Shown here: positions 7,412-17,278 of the stretch, piece by piece
How the letters are laid out: the number at the start of each line of letters is the position of its first letter
How positions within the stretch are numbered: position 1 is the stretch's first letter
Source of the DNA: an uncultured Flavobacteriales bacterium
GTDB taxonomy: Bacteria; Bacteroidota; Bacteroidia; Flavobacteriales_D; Sanyastnellaceae
Assembly: GCA_943787435.1 (NCBI GenBank)
Contig: CALSMK010000005.1
Location: forward strand, 1 to 64,000
Direction: 5' to 3'
DNA length: 64,000 nucleotides
Position numbers and translations under genes: made by a program
The notes under the pieces: generated by a model
What the model was told of the DNA's origin: nothing
The model's input: the letters and a program-made list of their open reading frames with translations, nothing else
The model's database searches: none

Positions 7412-10400
7412 ATGAATCGACGTTTCCCAGAACGAGGCCCCCTTCATTTGCCATCCATCGCCGAAGAGGTGATGGGTCAATGGGAAGAGGGCAACGTCTT
7501 TCAGCGCAGTGTGGATTCCCGGCCCAAGGAAAAGCGCTTTGTGTTTTTCGAGGGCCCTCCCTCTGCCAATGGCAAGCCGGGCATCCACCATGTGATGGCC
7601 CGAGCCCTCAAAGATTTGTTTTGCCGATACCGCACCTTGAAAGGCGAGCGCGTTGAACGCAAAGCGGGATGGGACACGCACGGTCTTCCCGTGGAGCTCG
7701 GGGTCGAAAAGGCCTTGGGCATCACCAAGGAGGACATCGGCAAGAAAATCTCGGTCGAGGAGTACAATGCGGCCTGCCGAGAGTCGGTCATGCAGTACAC
7801 CCAGGAGTGGAACGACTTGACCCGACAAATGGGGTATTGGGTGGACATGGACGCGCCCTATGTGACCTACCAGCCCAAGTACATGGAGTCGGTTTGGTGG
7901 CTGCTGTCGCAGATGCACCAAAAAGGACTGCTCTACAAAGGGTACACCATCCAACCTTACAGCCCCAAAGCGGGGACGGGACTGAGCAGCCATGAGTTGA
8001 ATCAACCCGGTGCCTATCGCGATGTGACCGACACCACGGTGGTCGCTCAATTCCGGTTGTTGTCAGAAGACGCCACCCGGGTCAGACAATGGGCTGGCGA
8101 AGAAGCAGAAGGGCTGCCTGTGGACCTGTTGGCGTGGACGACCACGCCATGGACCTTGCCGTCCAACACGGCATTGACCATTGGGGCAGGGATCGATTAC
8201 AACATTGTGAAGACCGCGAATCGGTATACAGGTGAAGCGGGGTTGGTGGTGTTGGCCCAGGCACTCTGCGGCAAGCATTTCGGAGGAAAGAAGGCGCCAG
8301 AATCCGAGGTCTTGGCCACGGTCAAAGGCAGTGAATTGGTGGGCCTTCGGTACGAGCAACTCATCGATTGGACGCAGCCCATGGAGCGGCCGGAAGACGC
8401 ATTCAAAGTCATCCCCGGTGATTTCGTGACCACGGAAGACGGCACAGGCATTGTGCATACGGCGCCAACATTTGGTGCAGATGACGCAAGGGTGGCCCAA
8501 GCCGCAGGCGTTCCGCCCATGCTGGTGGATGACGGACAAGGGGTGGGCGTTCCCTTGGTGGATTTGCAGGGTCGACTTCGCCCTGAATGTGGACCATTGG
8601 CTGGACGTTACGTGAAGCAGGAGTACCACGATGGCGATGCACCCGAGAAATCTGTGGACGTTGAAATCGCCATTGACCTGAAGACCCGAGGCCGGGCATT
8701 TTTGGTCGAGAAGTACAAGCACAGCTACCCACACTGCTGGCGGACTGACCGCCCCGTTCTGTATTACCCATTGGACAGCTGGTTCATCCGGGCCACGGCG
8801 GCCAAAGACCGGATGCGCGAGCTCAACGATACCATACAGTGGAAACCAGCGGCCACAGGGACCGGTCGGTTTGGAAAGTGGCTGGAAAACCTGAACGATT
8901 GGAACTTGAGCCGGTCTCGTTACTGGGGAATTCCCATTCCCATTTGGAGGACGGAAGACGGATCAGAGGAGAAGTGTGTGGGGTCTGTGGAAGAGCTCTA
9001 CAACGCTTGTACCGAGTCTGTAGAAGCCGGTTTGATGTCCACGCATCCCTTCGCAGGGTTTGTGCCTGGAGACATGTCAGAAGACAACTACGCCAAAGTG
9101 GATTTGCACAAGCACATCGTCGACGGCATTGTCTTGAAGGCTTCAGATGGATCCCCCCATGCACAGGGAGTCCGATTTGATCGATGTGTGGTTTGATTCG
9201 GGCAGCATGCCCTATGCCCAATGGCATTACCCGTTCGAGAATCGAGACCGCGTGGAAGGCCCCGATGGCGGGCTGTCCTTCCCTGCAGACTTCATTGCTG
9301 AGGGTGTGGACCAAACCCGGGGCTGGTTTTACACACTTCACGCCATCTCGACCATGGTGTTCGACAAGGTGGCTTACAAGACCGTCATGTCCAATGGCTT
9401 GGTCCTGGACAAGAATGGCCAAAAGATGTCCAAGCGCTTGGGCAATGCGGCTGATCCCTTCGAGACGTTGTCCAAGTATGGCCCAGATGCCACACGTTGG
9501 TACATGCTCACCAACGCCCAGCCTTGGGACAACCTAAGGTTCGACACCGAAGGAATTGGAGAGGTACAACGGAAGTTCTTCGGAACCTTGCACAACACCT
9601 ATGCGTTCTTGGCCCTCTACGCGGGCATTGATGGATGGGATCCAGAATCCGATGCCCCTGAGGTTTCGAACCGGCCAGAGTTGGACCGGTGGATCTTGAG
9701 TCGCTTGCACACCTGCATGGCAGAAGTGGAAGCCGCCTTGGACGGTTTTGAACCCACCAAAGCGGGCCGACTCATCCAATCTTTTGTGGTGGACGACCTG
9801 AGCAACTGGTATGTGCGCCTGGGTCGACGCCGGTTCTGGAAAAGTGAATCCGACACAGACAAGCAAGCGGCTTATGCCACATTGCACAGTTGCCTGAGAA
9901 CGGTGGCCCTCATGGCGTCGCCCATTGCCCCATTTTATTGCGACCGCCTGTGGCAGGACCTCGGCGGTGAAGACTCTGTGCATTTGGCCGACTGGCCCTT
10001 GGTGGATGCGTCTTTGAGGGATGCCGAATTGGAGGCCCGCATGGACCTGGCGCAGCGCGTCTGAGTTCGCTGACGTTGAGCTTGAGGAAGCGGGAAAAAA
10101 ATCCGCGTCCGACAACCACTGCAACGCATTTTGGTCCCTGTCATGGACCCCGCTTTTGGCGCCCGATTGGAAGCGGTGGCAGAGCTGGTCATGGGAGAGG
10201 TCAACGTGAAGGCGGTGGAGCCCCTGGCAGAAGACAGTGCCATCCTGACCAAGCGGCTCAAGGGCGGACTTCAAAAAGCTGGGTCCCCGTTATGGAAAAC
10301 GCATGAAGCTGGTGGCTGGTGCCATCGCGGGATTGGGACAGGAGGACATCCGAGCTCTCGAACGCAATGGGCGCTTGGACATGACTTTGGAAGACGGCCC

Positions 10401-10778
10401 CAGTGGAAGCTTTTGCTGGATGACGTTGAAGTTCAAACCGAGGACATCCCAGGCTGGCTCGTGGCCGGAGAAGGTGGAGTGACGGTGGCTTTGGACATCG
10501 ACATTTCTCCAGAACTGCGGAAAGAAGGCCTGGCGCGCGAGCTGGTGAATCGAATTCAGCAACAGCGAAAAGACGCAGGACTGGAAGTCACCGACCGCAT
10601 TGCACTCACACTAGAAGGTCCCGAAGAACTGCAAGAATCAGTCGCCTCTAATTTGGACTATATTCGGGCCGAAACGCTCGCCAATGAGCTCACATGGGGC
10701 CCAACGGGACCCGGAGCGAAAGAGGAAGAACTGGAACCCCAAATGACTGTGGCCATCGCCATGGTCGCCATTCAATGA
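7412..10778 (+). CDS. ileS: Isoleucine--tRNA ligase (reading frame broken by about five indels)
   Basis: Charges tRNA-Ile. Read through the frame breaks, the protein is about 1120 aa, the usual length of the long Bacteroidota IleS. It has the HIGH-equivalent PGIHH near residue 58, GWDTHGLPVE, the editing domain, DVWFDSGSMPYAQ, GVDQTRGWFYTL, and the KMSKR loop GQKMSKRLGNA. The frame is lost at a C6 run (9153-9158, one extra C), near 10062 (a base lost or two gained), at an A7 run (10095-10101, one extra A), at GGG 10262-10264 (one extra G) and near 10400-10410 (one base lost). On repairing these, the sequence is continuous, for example SDGSP joining MHRESDLIDVW. IleS is essential, so sequencing or assembly error is the likely cause. 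Confidence 0.93.
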
Positions 10779-10781
10779 ACC

Positions 10782-11166
10782 ATGGCAAATACACGTTACT
10801 CCGACTCAGATCTCAAGGAATTCGAAGACTTGATTCACGCCAAGCTGAAGCAAGCAAGGTCCGATTTTGATCAGTTGCAGCGCTCTCTGTCTTACGAGGA
10901 CGACAACCGGACGGAAGACACAGCACCCACCTTCAAAATGATGGAGGATGGCAGCGACACCATGAGCCGTGAGGAAACGGCCCAACTGGCTGCGCGACAA
11001 CAGAAGTTCATCATGAACCTCGAGAATGCGCTGCTTCGCATCAAAAACAAGACCTATGGTTTGTGCAGGGTGACGGGCAAGTTGATCGCCAAAGAGCGAT
11101 TGCGCTTGGTTCCCCCATGCGACCATGTCCATTGAGGCGAAGAACCAGCAGGACCAGCGACGTTGA
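10782..11166 (+). CDS. dksA: TraR/DksA family protein (one-base frameshift near the C-terminus)
   Basis: DksA/TraR-type zinc-finger-family protein that in other bacteria binds RNA polymerase and helps the stringent response. The sequence has the N-terminal coiled-coil region, then NALLRIKNKTYGLCRVTGKLIAKERLRLVP. In the annotated frame it ends in a non-homologous PCDHVH. Removing one C from the C5 run at 11112-11116 gives the expected ending VPHATMSIEAKNQQ and a stop at 11164-11166. Only one Cys of the zinc finger remains, as is common in Bacteroidota members. It starts 4 bases after ileS, and its repaired stop overlaps the lspA start. Confidence 0.85.
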
Positions 11167-11814
11167 GCACCGATTTGCGCCCTTCTCGGGCAGTTTGGAT
11201 TGTGGCGGCTGTGCTTCTGCTTGATCAAATGGTCAAGGTGGGCATCAAGCTGTCATTCGCACTGGCGGAAAAGGTGACTTGGATTCCAGGCGCATTCGAC
11301 ATTCAATTCATTGAAAACGATGGAATGGCCTTTGGTTGGGCCCTTCCTGGAGCCACCGGAAAGTATGTTTTGACGGCCTTTCGCGTGGTGGCCGTTGTGC
11401 TGCTCTCCATGCACTTGTTTCGAATAGGTAAGACTGGAGCTCCCAGGGGGTTTCGTCAGGCCTTGGCTTTGATTTTGGCGGGCGCAGGGGGGCAACATCA
11501 TCGACAGCATTTTTTACGGACGGCTGTTCACGCGGAGCGGTTTTGCTCAATCCGCCACTTGGTCATGGCAAGGGGATTGGGGCAGCTATGCGCCTTGGTT
11601 CCGTGGAAACGTGGTCGACATGTTTCACATATCGGTGAAGTGGCCCAGCTGGTTTCCAGTGGAGACTTGGGTGGGGAGCGAAGTGTTCCCTCCGATTTTC
11701 AATGTGGCCGACGTGGCCATCACCTTCGGGGTGGCTTGGATTGTGATCAAACAGAAGCACTGGCTCGGTCAGGAGCCGGAACCCAGTCCCCGTGTGAGCG
11801 AATCAGCTCTATGA
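11163..11814 (+). CDS. lspA: Lipoprotein signal peptidase (signal peptidase II), frameshifted
   Basis: Inner-membrane aspartyl protease that removes signal peptides from prolipoproteins. The N-terminal half (ORF from TTG 11163) contains LLLDQMVK, FIENDGMAFG and a hydrophobic segment. The second half continues in the next frame from the G6 run at 11487-11492 (one extra G): GGNIIDSIFYGRLF, VVDMFHISVKWP, and FNVADVAITFGV with the second catalytic Asp. It is longer than the E. coli enzyme owing to a Bacteroidota-type periplasmic insertion. The TTG start overlaps the repaired dksA stop (TTGA). The 3' end overlaps convergent ispG by 68 bases. Confidence 0.9.
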
Positions 11815-13723
11815 GGGCGTCCACGGCCCCCGCTTCAGGAATGTTGCGCTCCACCACTTCTTTCTCCTTGTAGAGGGTGATTTTACCCGGGCCTGTGCCC
11901 ACGTACCCGTAGTCCGCATCGGCCATTTCTCCAGGGCCATTGACGATGCACCCCATGATTCCGATTTTGATGCCTTTCAGGTGGTCCGTGACGGCCCTGA
12001 TTTTGGCGGTGGTCTCCTGAAGGTCAAACAAGGTCCTTCCACAAGAGGGGCAGCTGATGTATTCGGTTCGGCTGATGCGCGTTCGGGTGGCCTGAAGGAT
12101 GCCAAAGGCCGTTCCGTTGAGGGCGCGCAAGCCACCTTTCATGCCCACCTCGGATTGGATCCAAATCCCATCGGAAAACCCGTCCAGCAAAAAGACCGCC
12201 CATATCAGACGAAGCTTGCAATTGAAGGGCCTCGGCGCTCATGTGGCTCAAGTCGCGTTGCACCACAACGGGCAGGTCACATTCGGCGTGCATGAGGCGA
12301 AAAAATGCGGCGCGCAAAGAGACCAAGGCGTTGGCTTGCTGTGTGGAAAGAAGCAGAACCAAGGGGACGCCGGCATAGCGGTTCAATTCGGCAATCCGCT
12401 CTAGGCTGAGGTCCTCTGCGGCCATCTTCAGGACGTTCAATTGGTCATCCAACTGGCCTCCAGCAGCAGCGGTTTCAAAGCCCGCCCAATTCCAGAGGGG
12501 GTGGTGACGGACTGCAGAGCCTGAGTGCTTCATCCAAGCGTCGGCGTCTTGCAAGGCGACCAACCAACCAGGCAGGGCGAAATCGCATTTGCGGTCACCG
12601 ATGTAAACCAAGTCGCAAGCGGCATCGTCAGCGGCCCATTTGTCGAGTTCGGTTTGATAGCGATGCCCGAGTCCAAACAGCCCAGCGGGCGTGAGTGGCC
12701 GGCCACTGAGGTCATGGCAGACAATCGGCACTTGGGCGCCACCCACCATGGCGACAGCCCGCGTACTGCGGCGCTCGTAGGCAAAGGGGTTGAAGGCTTC
12801 AGGAACAGCGGTCGAGGCGGCGGCCGAATCGGTGCCACTTCGGCTGTTTTCGGCCTGGTCCACCAGCAGCTGCGCTACGGGATTTCGGCTTCAGGGGCTT
12901 CGGTGAGGGAAACCCGGATGGTGTCGCCCAGCCCCTCAGCAAGCAGGGTGCCAATGCCCACGGCGCTTTTGATGCGCCCATCTTCACCTTCACCGGCTTC
13001 TGTCACCCCCAAATGAAGGGGGTAAGCCATGCCTTCTTTTTGCATGCGCTCAGAGAGCATGCGGTACGCCTGCACCATGACTTGCGGATTGCTCGCCTTC
13101 ATGGACAGCACAATGTCGTGGTAGTCTTCGTCCCTGCAGATGTTCAGGAATTCCATGGCGCTCTCCACCATTCCGAGCGGGGTGTCGCCATAGTGGCTCA
13201 GGATTCGATCGGACAATGAGCCGTGGTTGGTCCCAATCCGCATCGCTCGGCCAAGGGCCTTGCACTTGTGAACCAGCGGAGTGAATCGCTCGCGAATCCG
13301 GTCGAGTTCTGCCGCATAGGTCTCGTCGGTGTATTCGTGGGTTTCGAATTTCTTTTTGTCGGCGTAATTCCCTGGGTTCACCCGGATCTTCTCAACGTGA
13401 TCGGCGGCGACTTCAGCGGCATTTGGCGTAAAGTGAATGTCGGCAACCAAAGGAACGCCTTGGTGTCCGGCGCCATCCAACTTGGCCCTGATTTCACCCA
13501 AAGCCAGCGCCTCCTTCTTGCTTGGGGCAGTGATGCGGACGATTTGACATCCGGCATCGATCATGCGAAGGGACTCTGCTACCGTGGCCTCCACATCCAT
13601 GGTGTCGGCTGTGGTCATGGATTGCACCACGATGGGGGCGTCGCCTCCAACGGTCACCCCTCCGATTTGAACCGTTCTTGTGGGCAGTCGTTCAGGGCTG
13701 GTGAGGGTCGATTCCGAAGTCAT
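11747..13723 (-). CDS. ispG: 4-hydroxy-3-methylbut-2-enyl diphosphate synthase, long form, frameshifted
   Basis: MEP-pathway enzyme converting MEcPP to HMBPP using a [4Fe-4S] cluster. The N-terminal TIM barrel runs from [13 protein letters not shown] through [29 protein letters not shown] and [13 protein letters not shown]. The large middle insertion is typical of Bacteroidota and plant IspG, giving about 650 aa in total. The C-terminal cluster-binding Cys residues are in [12 protein letters not shown] and [18 protein letters not shown]. The frame breaks at 12879-12881 (a base missing, [15 protein letters not shown] restored) and at the A5 run 12189-12193 (a base missing, [13 protein letters not shown] restored). 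The pathway partner dxs lies at 53.2 kb. Confidence 0.93.
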
Positions 13724-13917
13724 ATCGTGCAGGTTGGCGGTATGGGTGGCAGATCGGCAGGCGCAGGGGCCGAAGCGAACGCGTGGATGAAGGTAACACG
13801 TGCCCTGCCGCCCCTGTTTCGCTTTGGGCCCTTCAATTGTCTTTCGTTGGGTCGAGATTGAACCGGCGAGACGCCCGTTGGTTTCATCTTTGAAGGGCGC
13901 AACTCCCTCGCACCACT

Positions 13918-15040
13918 ATGCTCGGTCATCAATTTCACGAATGGCGTCCCGAAAGGGACAAGCGCACCCCTTTGTGAGCGCCTGTTGGAGCTGTTCACAG
14001 AGGTTGTGACACATACCAGCGGTGATGTCGACGAGGCCATGGACTGGATGCGGACTTTGGACCGGCAACACGGCCTCACGGAACCCGACTACACCTTGGA
14101 CGATTTCTACGAAGACTTGAAGGCCAAAGGGTATTTGAGAGAAGCCACTGGGCCCGGAAATTCAGGGTTAGAACTGGGTTCAAGGGGAGAGCAGCACATG
14201 CGAAAAAGGGCCTTGGACCAGATTTTTGGCAACCTTAAAAAGGGCAGCCAAGGCCGGCACAAAACCAAAGACAGGGGGCAAGGAGACGAGCCCAATGAGG
14301 ACAAAAGACCGTATCGGTTTGGAGACAAGTTGGACCAAGTGGATTTCAGCGCTTCGCTTCGCAACGCTCAAATTCATCACGGTCCCGGGGCACAGAGTGG
14401 CCGGGGTGGTTTTCGAATGACCGAAGATGATTTGGTGGTTGAAGACCGAGAGTTCAGAAGCACCACAGCGACGGTGCTGATGATCGACATCAGCCACAGC
14501 ATGATCCTGTATGGGGAGGACCGAATCACACCCGCCAAAAAAGTCGCCATGGCCCTGGCGGAATTGGTCATGGTCAAATACCCCAAAGACACCCTCGACA
14601 TTGTGGTTTTTGGCGACGACGCATGGGAGATTTCCATTGCGGATTTGCCCTACCTGCAGGTGGGGCCATTCCACACAAACACGGTCGCAGGGCTGGAAAG
14701 GGCCATGGATATCCTTCGGCGGCGAAAGACCCCGAACCGCCAGATTTTTATGGTGACCGACGGCAAACCGAGTTGTTTGAAGGAAGCCGATGGCTACTAC
14801 AAAAACAGCTTTGGCTTGGACCCCTACATCACGGGTAAATGCCACAACCTCGCCCGCCAATGCCGCAAGCTGGGCATCCCCATCACCACCTTTATGATTG
14901 CCACTGACCCGGCGCTACAGCGATTTGTTTCGGACTTCACAGAAGCCAACAATGGCCGGGCATTTTTTACGGGCCTTCAGGGGCTTGGAGACACCATTTT
15001 CGCCGACTTCGAACGCAACCGCCGCGGGCGCGCCCGCTGA
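13918..15040 (+). CDS. VWA domain-containing protein (CoxE/BatA-like), frameshift near N-terminus
   Basis: von Willebrand factor A protein of the type paired with a MoxR/magnesium-chelatase-like ATPase. The MIDAS motif is in VLMIDISHSMILYGEDRITPAKK (DxSxS), with DTLDIVVFGDDAW and FMVTDGKPSCLKE downstream. The ORF track begins at TTG 13985. However, ATG 13918 gives MLGHQFHEWRPERDKRTP, which continues as ERLLELFTEVVTHTSGDVDEAM if a two-base excess (or one-base loss) at about 13971-13976 is corrected. The gene lies 6 bases upstream of its ATPase partner. The pair probably forms a chaperone-like metal or cofactor-insertion or assembly complex; the client is unknown. Confidence 0.85.
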
Positions 15041-15046
15041 CAGACC

Positions 15047-16525
15047 ATGAACACAGCTTCACCCGACATTCTCACCCTTGGCGCCTTGCGCGATTCGGGG
15101 TATGTCCCCCAAACCATTTCCACCGAAATCCGAAACAACCTGGTGTCGCGCCTTCAATCAGGCGCCCCCTTGTTTGAGGGAATTGTGGGGTACGAAGACA
15201 CCGTCATTCCCGATGTGCAACGGGCCCTTTTGGCCGGACACAGCATGAATTTGCTGGGCCTTCGGGGCCAGGCCAAAACGCGCATTGCCAGGGGCCTGAC
15301 CGAGCTGCTCGATGAATGGGTGCCGGTTCTTGATGGCGCCCCATTGCCAGAAGACCCCATGGCTCCCATCACCTTTCAGGGGGCGAAATTGGTGGAAGAG
15401 AAGGGCGATAAAGCCCCTGTGCGATGGATGCACCGGAGCGAGAGGTATGTCGAGAAGCTGGCCACGCCAGACGTGAGCGTGGCCGATTTGATCGGAGACA
15501 TCGACCCCATCAAGGCCGCCAACGAAGGACTGGACTACAGCGACCCACGCGCCTTGCATTTTGGGCTCATCCCTAGAAGTCACAGGTGCATTTTCGCCAT
15601 CAATGAGCTGCCCGATTTGCAGCCCCGCATCCAGGTGGCGCTGTTCAACATTTTGCAGGAAGGCGACATTCAAATCCGCGGTTTCCAGATGCGTCTTGAT
15701 TTGGACATCCAGTTTGTATTCACGGCCAATCCTGAGGACTACACCAACCGGGGGGCCATCATTACACCGCTCAAGGACCGGATACAGAGCCAAATTTTGA
15801 CCCACTATCCGGCCTCTTTGGAGGACGCCATGTCCATCACCGACCAAGAGGCGAAATGGCAGCCTGGCCAATCCGATCGTGTGGCCGTGCCCGCTGTGGT
15901 TCGGCGGGTTTTGGAGCGCATTGCATTTGAAGCCCGAGAAAGCGAGTTCATCGACGAAAAGAGCGGGGTATCCGCCCGATTGCCCATCAGCGCGCTGGAG
16001 CATTTGATTGCTGCTGGGGAACTCAGGGCGTTGCGCAACGGCTCATCCAACACCACGGTTCGGGTCACCGACTTGTTGGCCGTGGTTCCCGCCGTGAACG
16101 GCAAGGTGGAATTGGTGTACGAAGGCGAGCAGGAAGGGGCTGCTGGCGTGGCTTTGGCATTGGTCAGCAAGGCCATTCGAAGGGAGTTTCCCACCTCGTT
16201 TCCGGACATTGAATCTGTGAAGCGGGGCAAGGTTGAGGATCCCTACCAGCCCATCGTGGCTTGGTTCAACAAGAACGAGTTGTCGGTGTTGCGCGACCAG
16301 CCAGACTCAGAATATGCCTCCGCCCTTCATCAAGTGGATGGCTTGGGTGAAGTGGTGGCCAAGTATTGCCCAGGAATCGAGGGGGATGAAGCCCTGGGGT
16401 ACATGGAGTTCGTGTTGCATGGATTGGCGGCGTACAATGAAATTGGTCAATCTGTGTTGGGGGCCGATGTGACTTTCGGAGATTTGATTGGCAACCTGTT
16501 TGAACCGGACAACGACGAAGATTGA
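15047..16525 (+). CDS. MoxR/magnesium-chelatase ChlI-like AAA+ ATPase
   Basis: 492-aa AAA+ ATPase starting MNTASPDILTLGALRDSGY. The P-loop region is atypical, HSMNLLGLRGQAKTRIARGL (GLRGQAKTR), with Walker B IFAINELPDLQPRIQVALFNILQEG and sensor 1 FVFTANPEDYTNRG. It resembles the sigma-54-interacting/Mg-chelatase subunit I group conserved beside VWA proteins in Bacteroidota. It is expected to remodel or activate a client together with the upstream VWA protein. The stop overlaps the recO start. Confidence 0.87.
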   Translation: MNTASPDILTLGALRDSGYVPQTISTEIRNNLVSRLQSGAPLFEGIVGYEDTVIPDVQRALLAGHSMNLLGLRGQAKTRIARGLTELLDEWVPVLDGAPLPEDPMAPITFQGAKLVEEKGDKAPVRWMHRSERYVEKLATPDVSVADLIGDIDPIKAANEGLDYSDPRALHFGLIPRSHRCIFAINELPDLQPRIQVALFNILQEGDIQIRGFQMRLDLDIQFVFTANPEDYTNRGAIITPLKDRIQSQILTHYPASLEDAMSITDQEAKWQPGQSDRVAVPAVVRRVLERIAFEARESEFIDEKSGVSARLPISALEHLIAAGELRALRNGSSNTTVRVTDLLAVVPAVNGKVELVYEGEQEGAAGVALALVSKAIRREFPTSFPDIESVKRGKVEDPYQPIVAWFNKNELSVLRDQPDSEYASALHQVDGLGEVVAKYCPGIEGDEALGYMEFVLHGLAAYNEIGQSVLGADVTFGDLIGNLFEPDNDED

Positions 16526-17262
16526 GCCTTGAAGAGAACCCGAAGGAAGCGGCCATCGCATTGGCTACGGTCCGCCACAAAGACGGTGTGGCCATCCTTC
16601 GTGTGTTCACCCGAGAACATGGAATCGTGGGGTGCTTGGTGCGGGAAGGCACCAAGGGCGCAAGGCGGGGTCGCAACCTTCATGCACCGCTGTCCATGCT
16701 GGACTTGGTGGGTTTCCGCGAAATGAAGAACGGGCTCTTTCGGTTTGATCGGGCCGAACGTCCATTGCCTCAAGAACGAACCCTGCTCGAGGTCCCCAGA
16801 AGCGCAGTGGCCATGTTTTTGGCCGAGGTCATTCTTCGGACCATGGAAGCTGAAGCTCCCCACCCAGAGGTGTTCGATGCCCTGTGGGAGACGGCAGAGT
16901 GTTTGGAACGGGACAGCGCATTTGCGCGAATCCACCTGGCATTTTTGGTTCAGGCCGTTCGCGTTCAAGGGCTGAGGCCTGATGCGCCAGTGGAACCTCC
17001 GGCATGGGCAGAGCGATTCAATCTGGCCACGGCGGATTGGGAATCAGGTCCTCCAGTCGGCGAGGATTTCCTTTCGCCTTCCGAAGCCACCGCGTTTCTT
17101 CGCATTCAAGGCACGGAAATTGATAAGGTGAGGAGTCAATCGCTCCCCTCTGATGCTCGAAACCAGCTCGTGCTGCAACATGTGCACTACCTGCAACTCC
17201 ATTTATCGAACCCAAAACCGCTTCGGTCATGGGACGTGCTTCGCACCGTCCTTGCCGAGTAA
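16522..17262 (+). CDS. recO: DNA repair protein RecO
   Basis: 246-aa RecF-pathway protein that helps load RecA at gaps. The TTG start at 16522 overlaps the preceding stop (TTGA). The N-terminal OB fold reads ALATVRHKDGVAILRVFTREHGIVGCLVREGTKGARR, followed by PLSMLDLVGF and the helical domain with VPRSAVAMFLAEVILRTM and a C-terminal LHLSNPKPLRSWDVLRTVL. The recognition is at the level of family pattern and length. The zinc-binding Cys cluster of many RecO proteins is absent, as in other Bacteroidota. Confidence 0.87.
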   Translation: MSLEENPKEAAIALATVRHKDGVAILRVFTREHGIVGCLVREGTKGARRGRNLHAPLSMLDLVGFREMKNGLFRFDRAERPLPQERTLLEVPRSAVAMFLAEVILRTMEAEAPHPEVFDALWETAECLERDSAFARIHLAFLVQAVRVQGLRPDAPVEPPAWAERFNLATADWESGPPVGEDFLSPSEATAFLRIQGTEIDKVRSQSLPSDARNQLVLQHVHYLQLHLSNPKPLRSWDVLRTVLAE

Positions 17263-17278
17263 GGGCTGGGGTTTTGGA

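Noticed and set aside
9150-9200. Programmed ribosomal frameshift in ileS at C6 run
   Set aside because: No slippery X-XXY-YYZ heptamer with downstream structure is needed to explain it, four further indels follow in the same gene, and neighbouring genes have the same type of single-base defect. Sequencing error is simpler.
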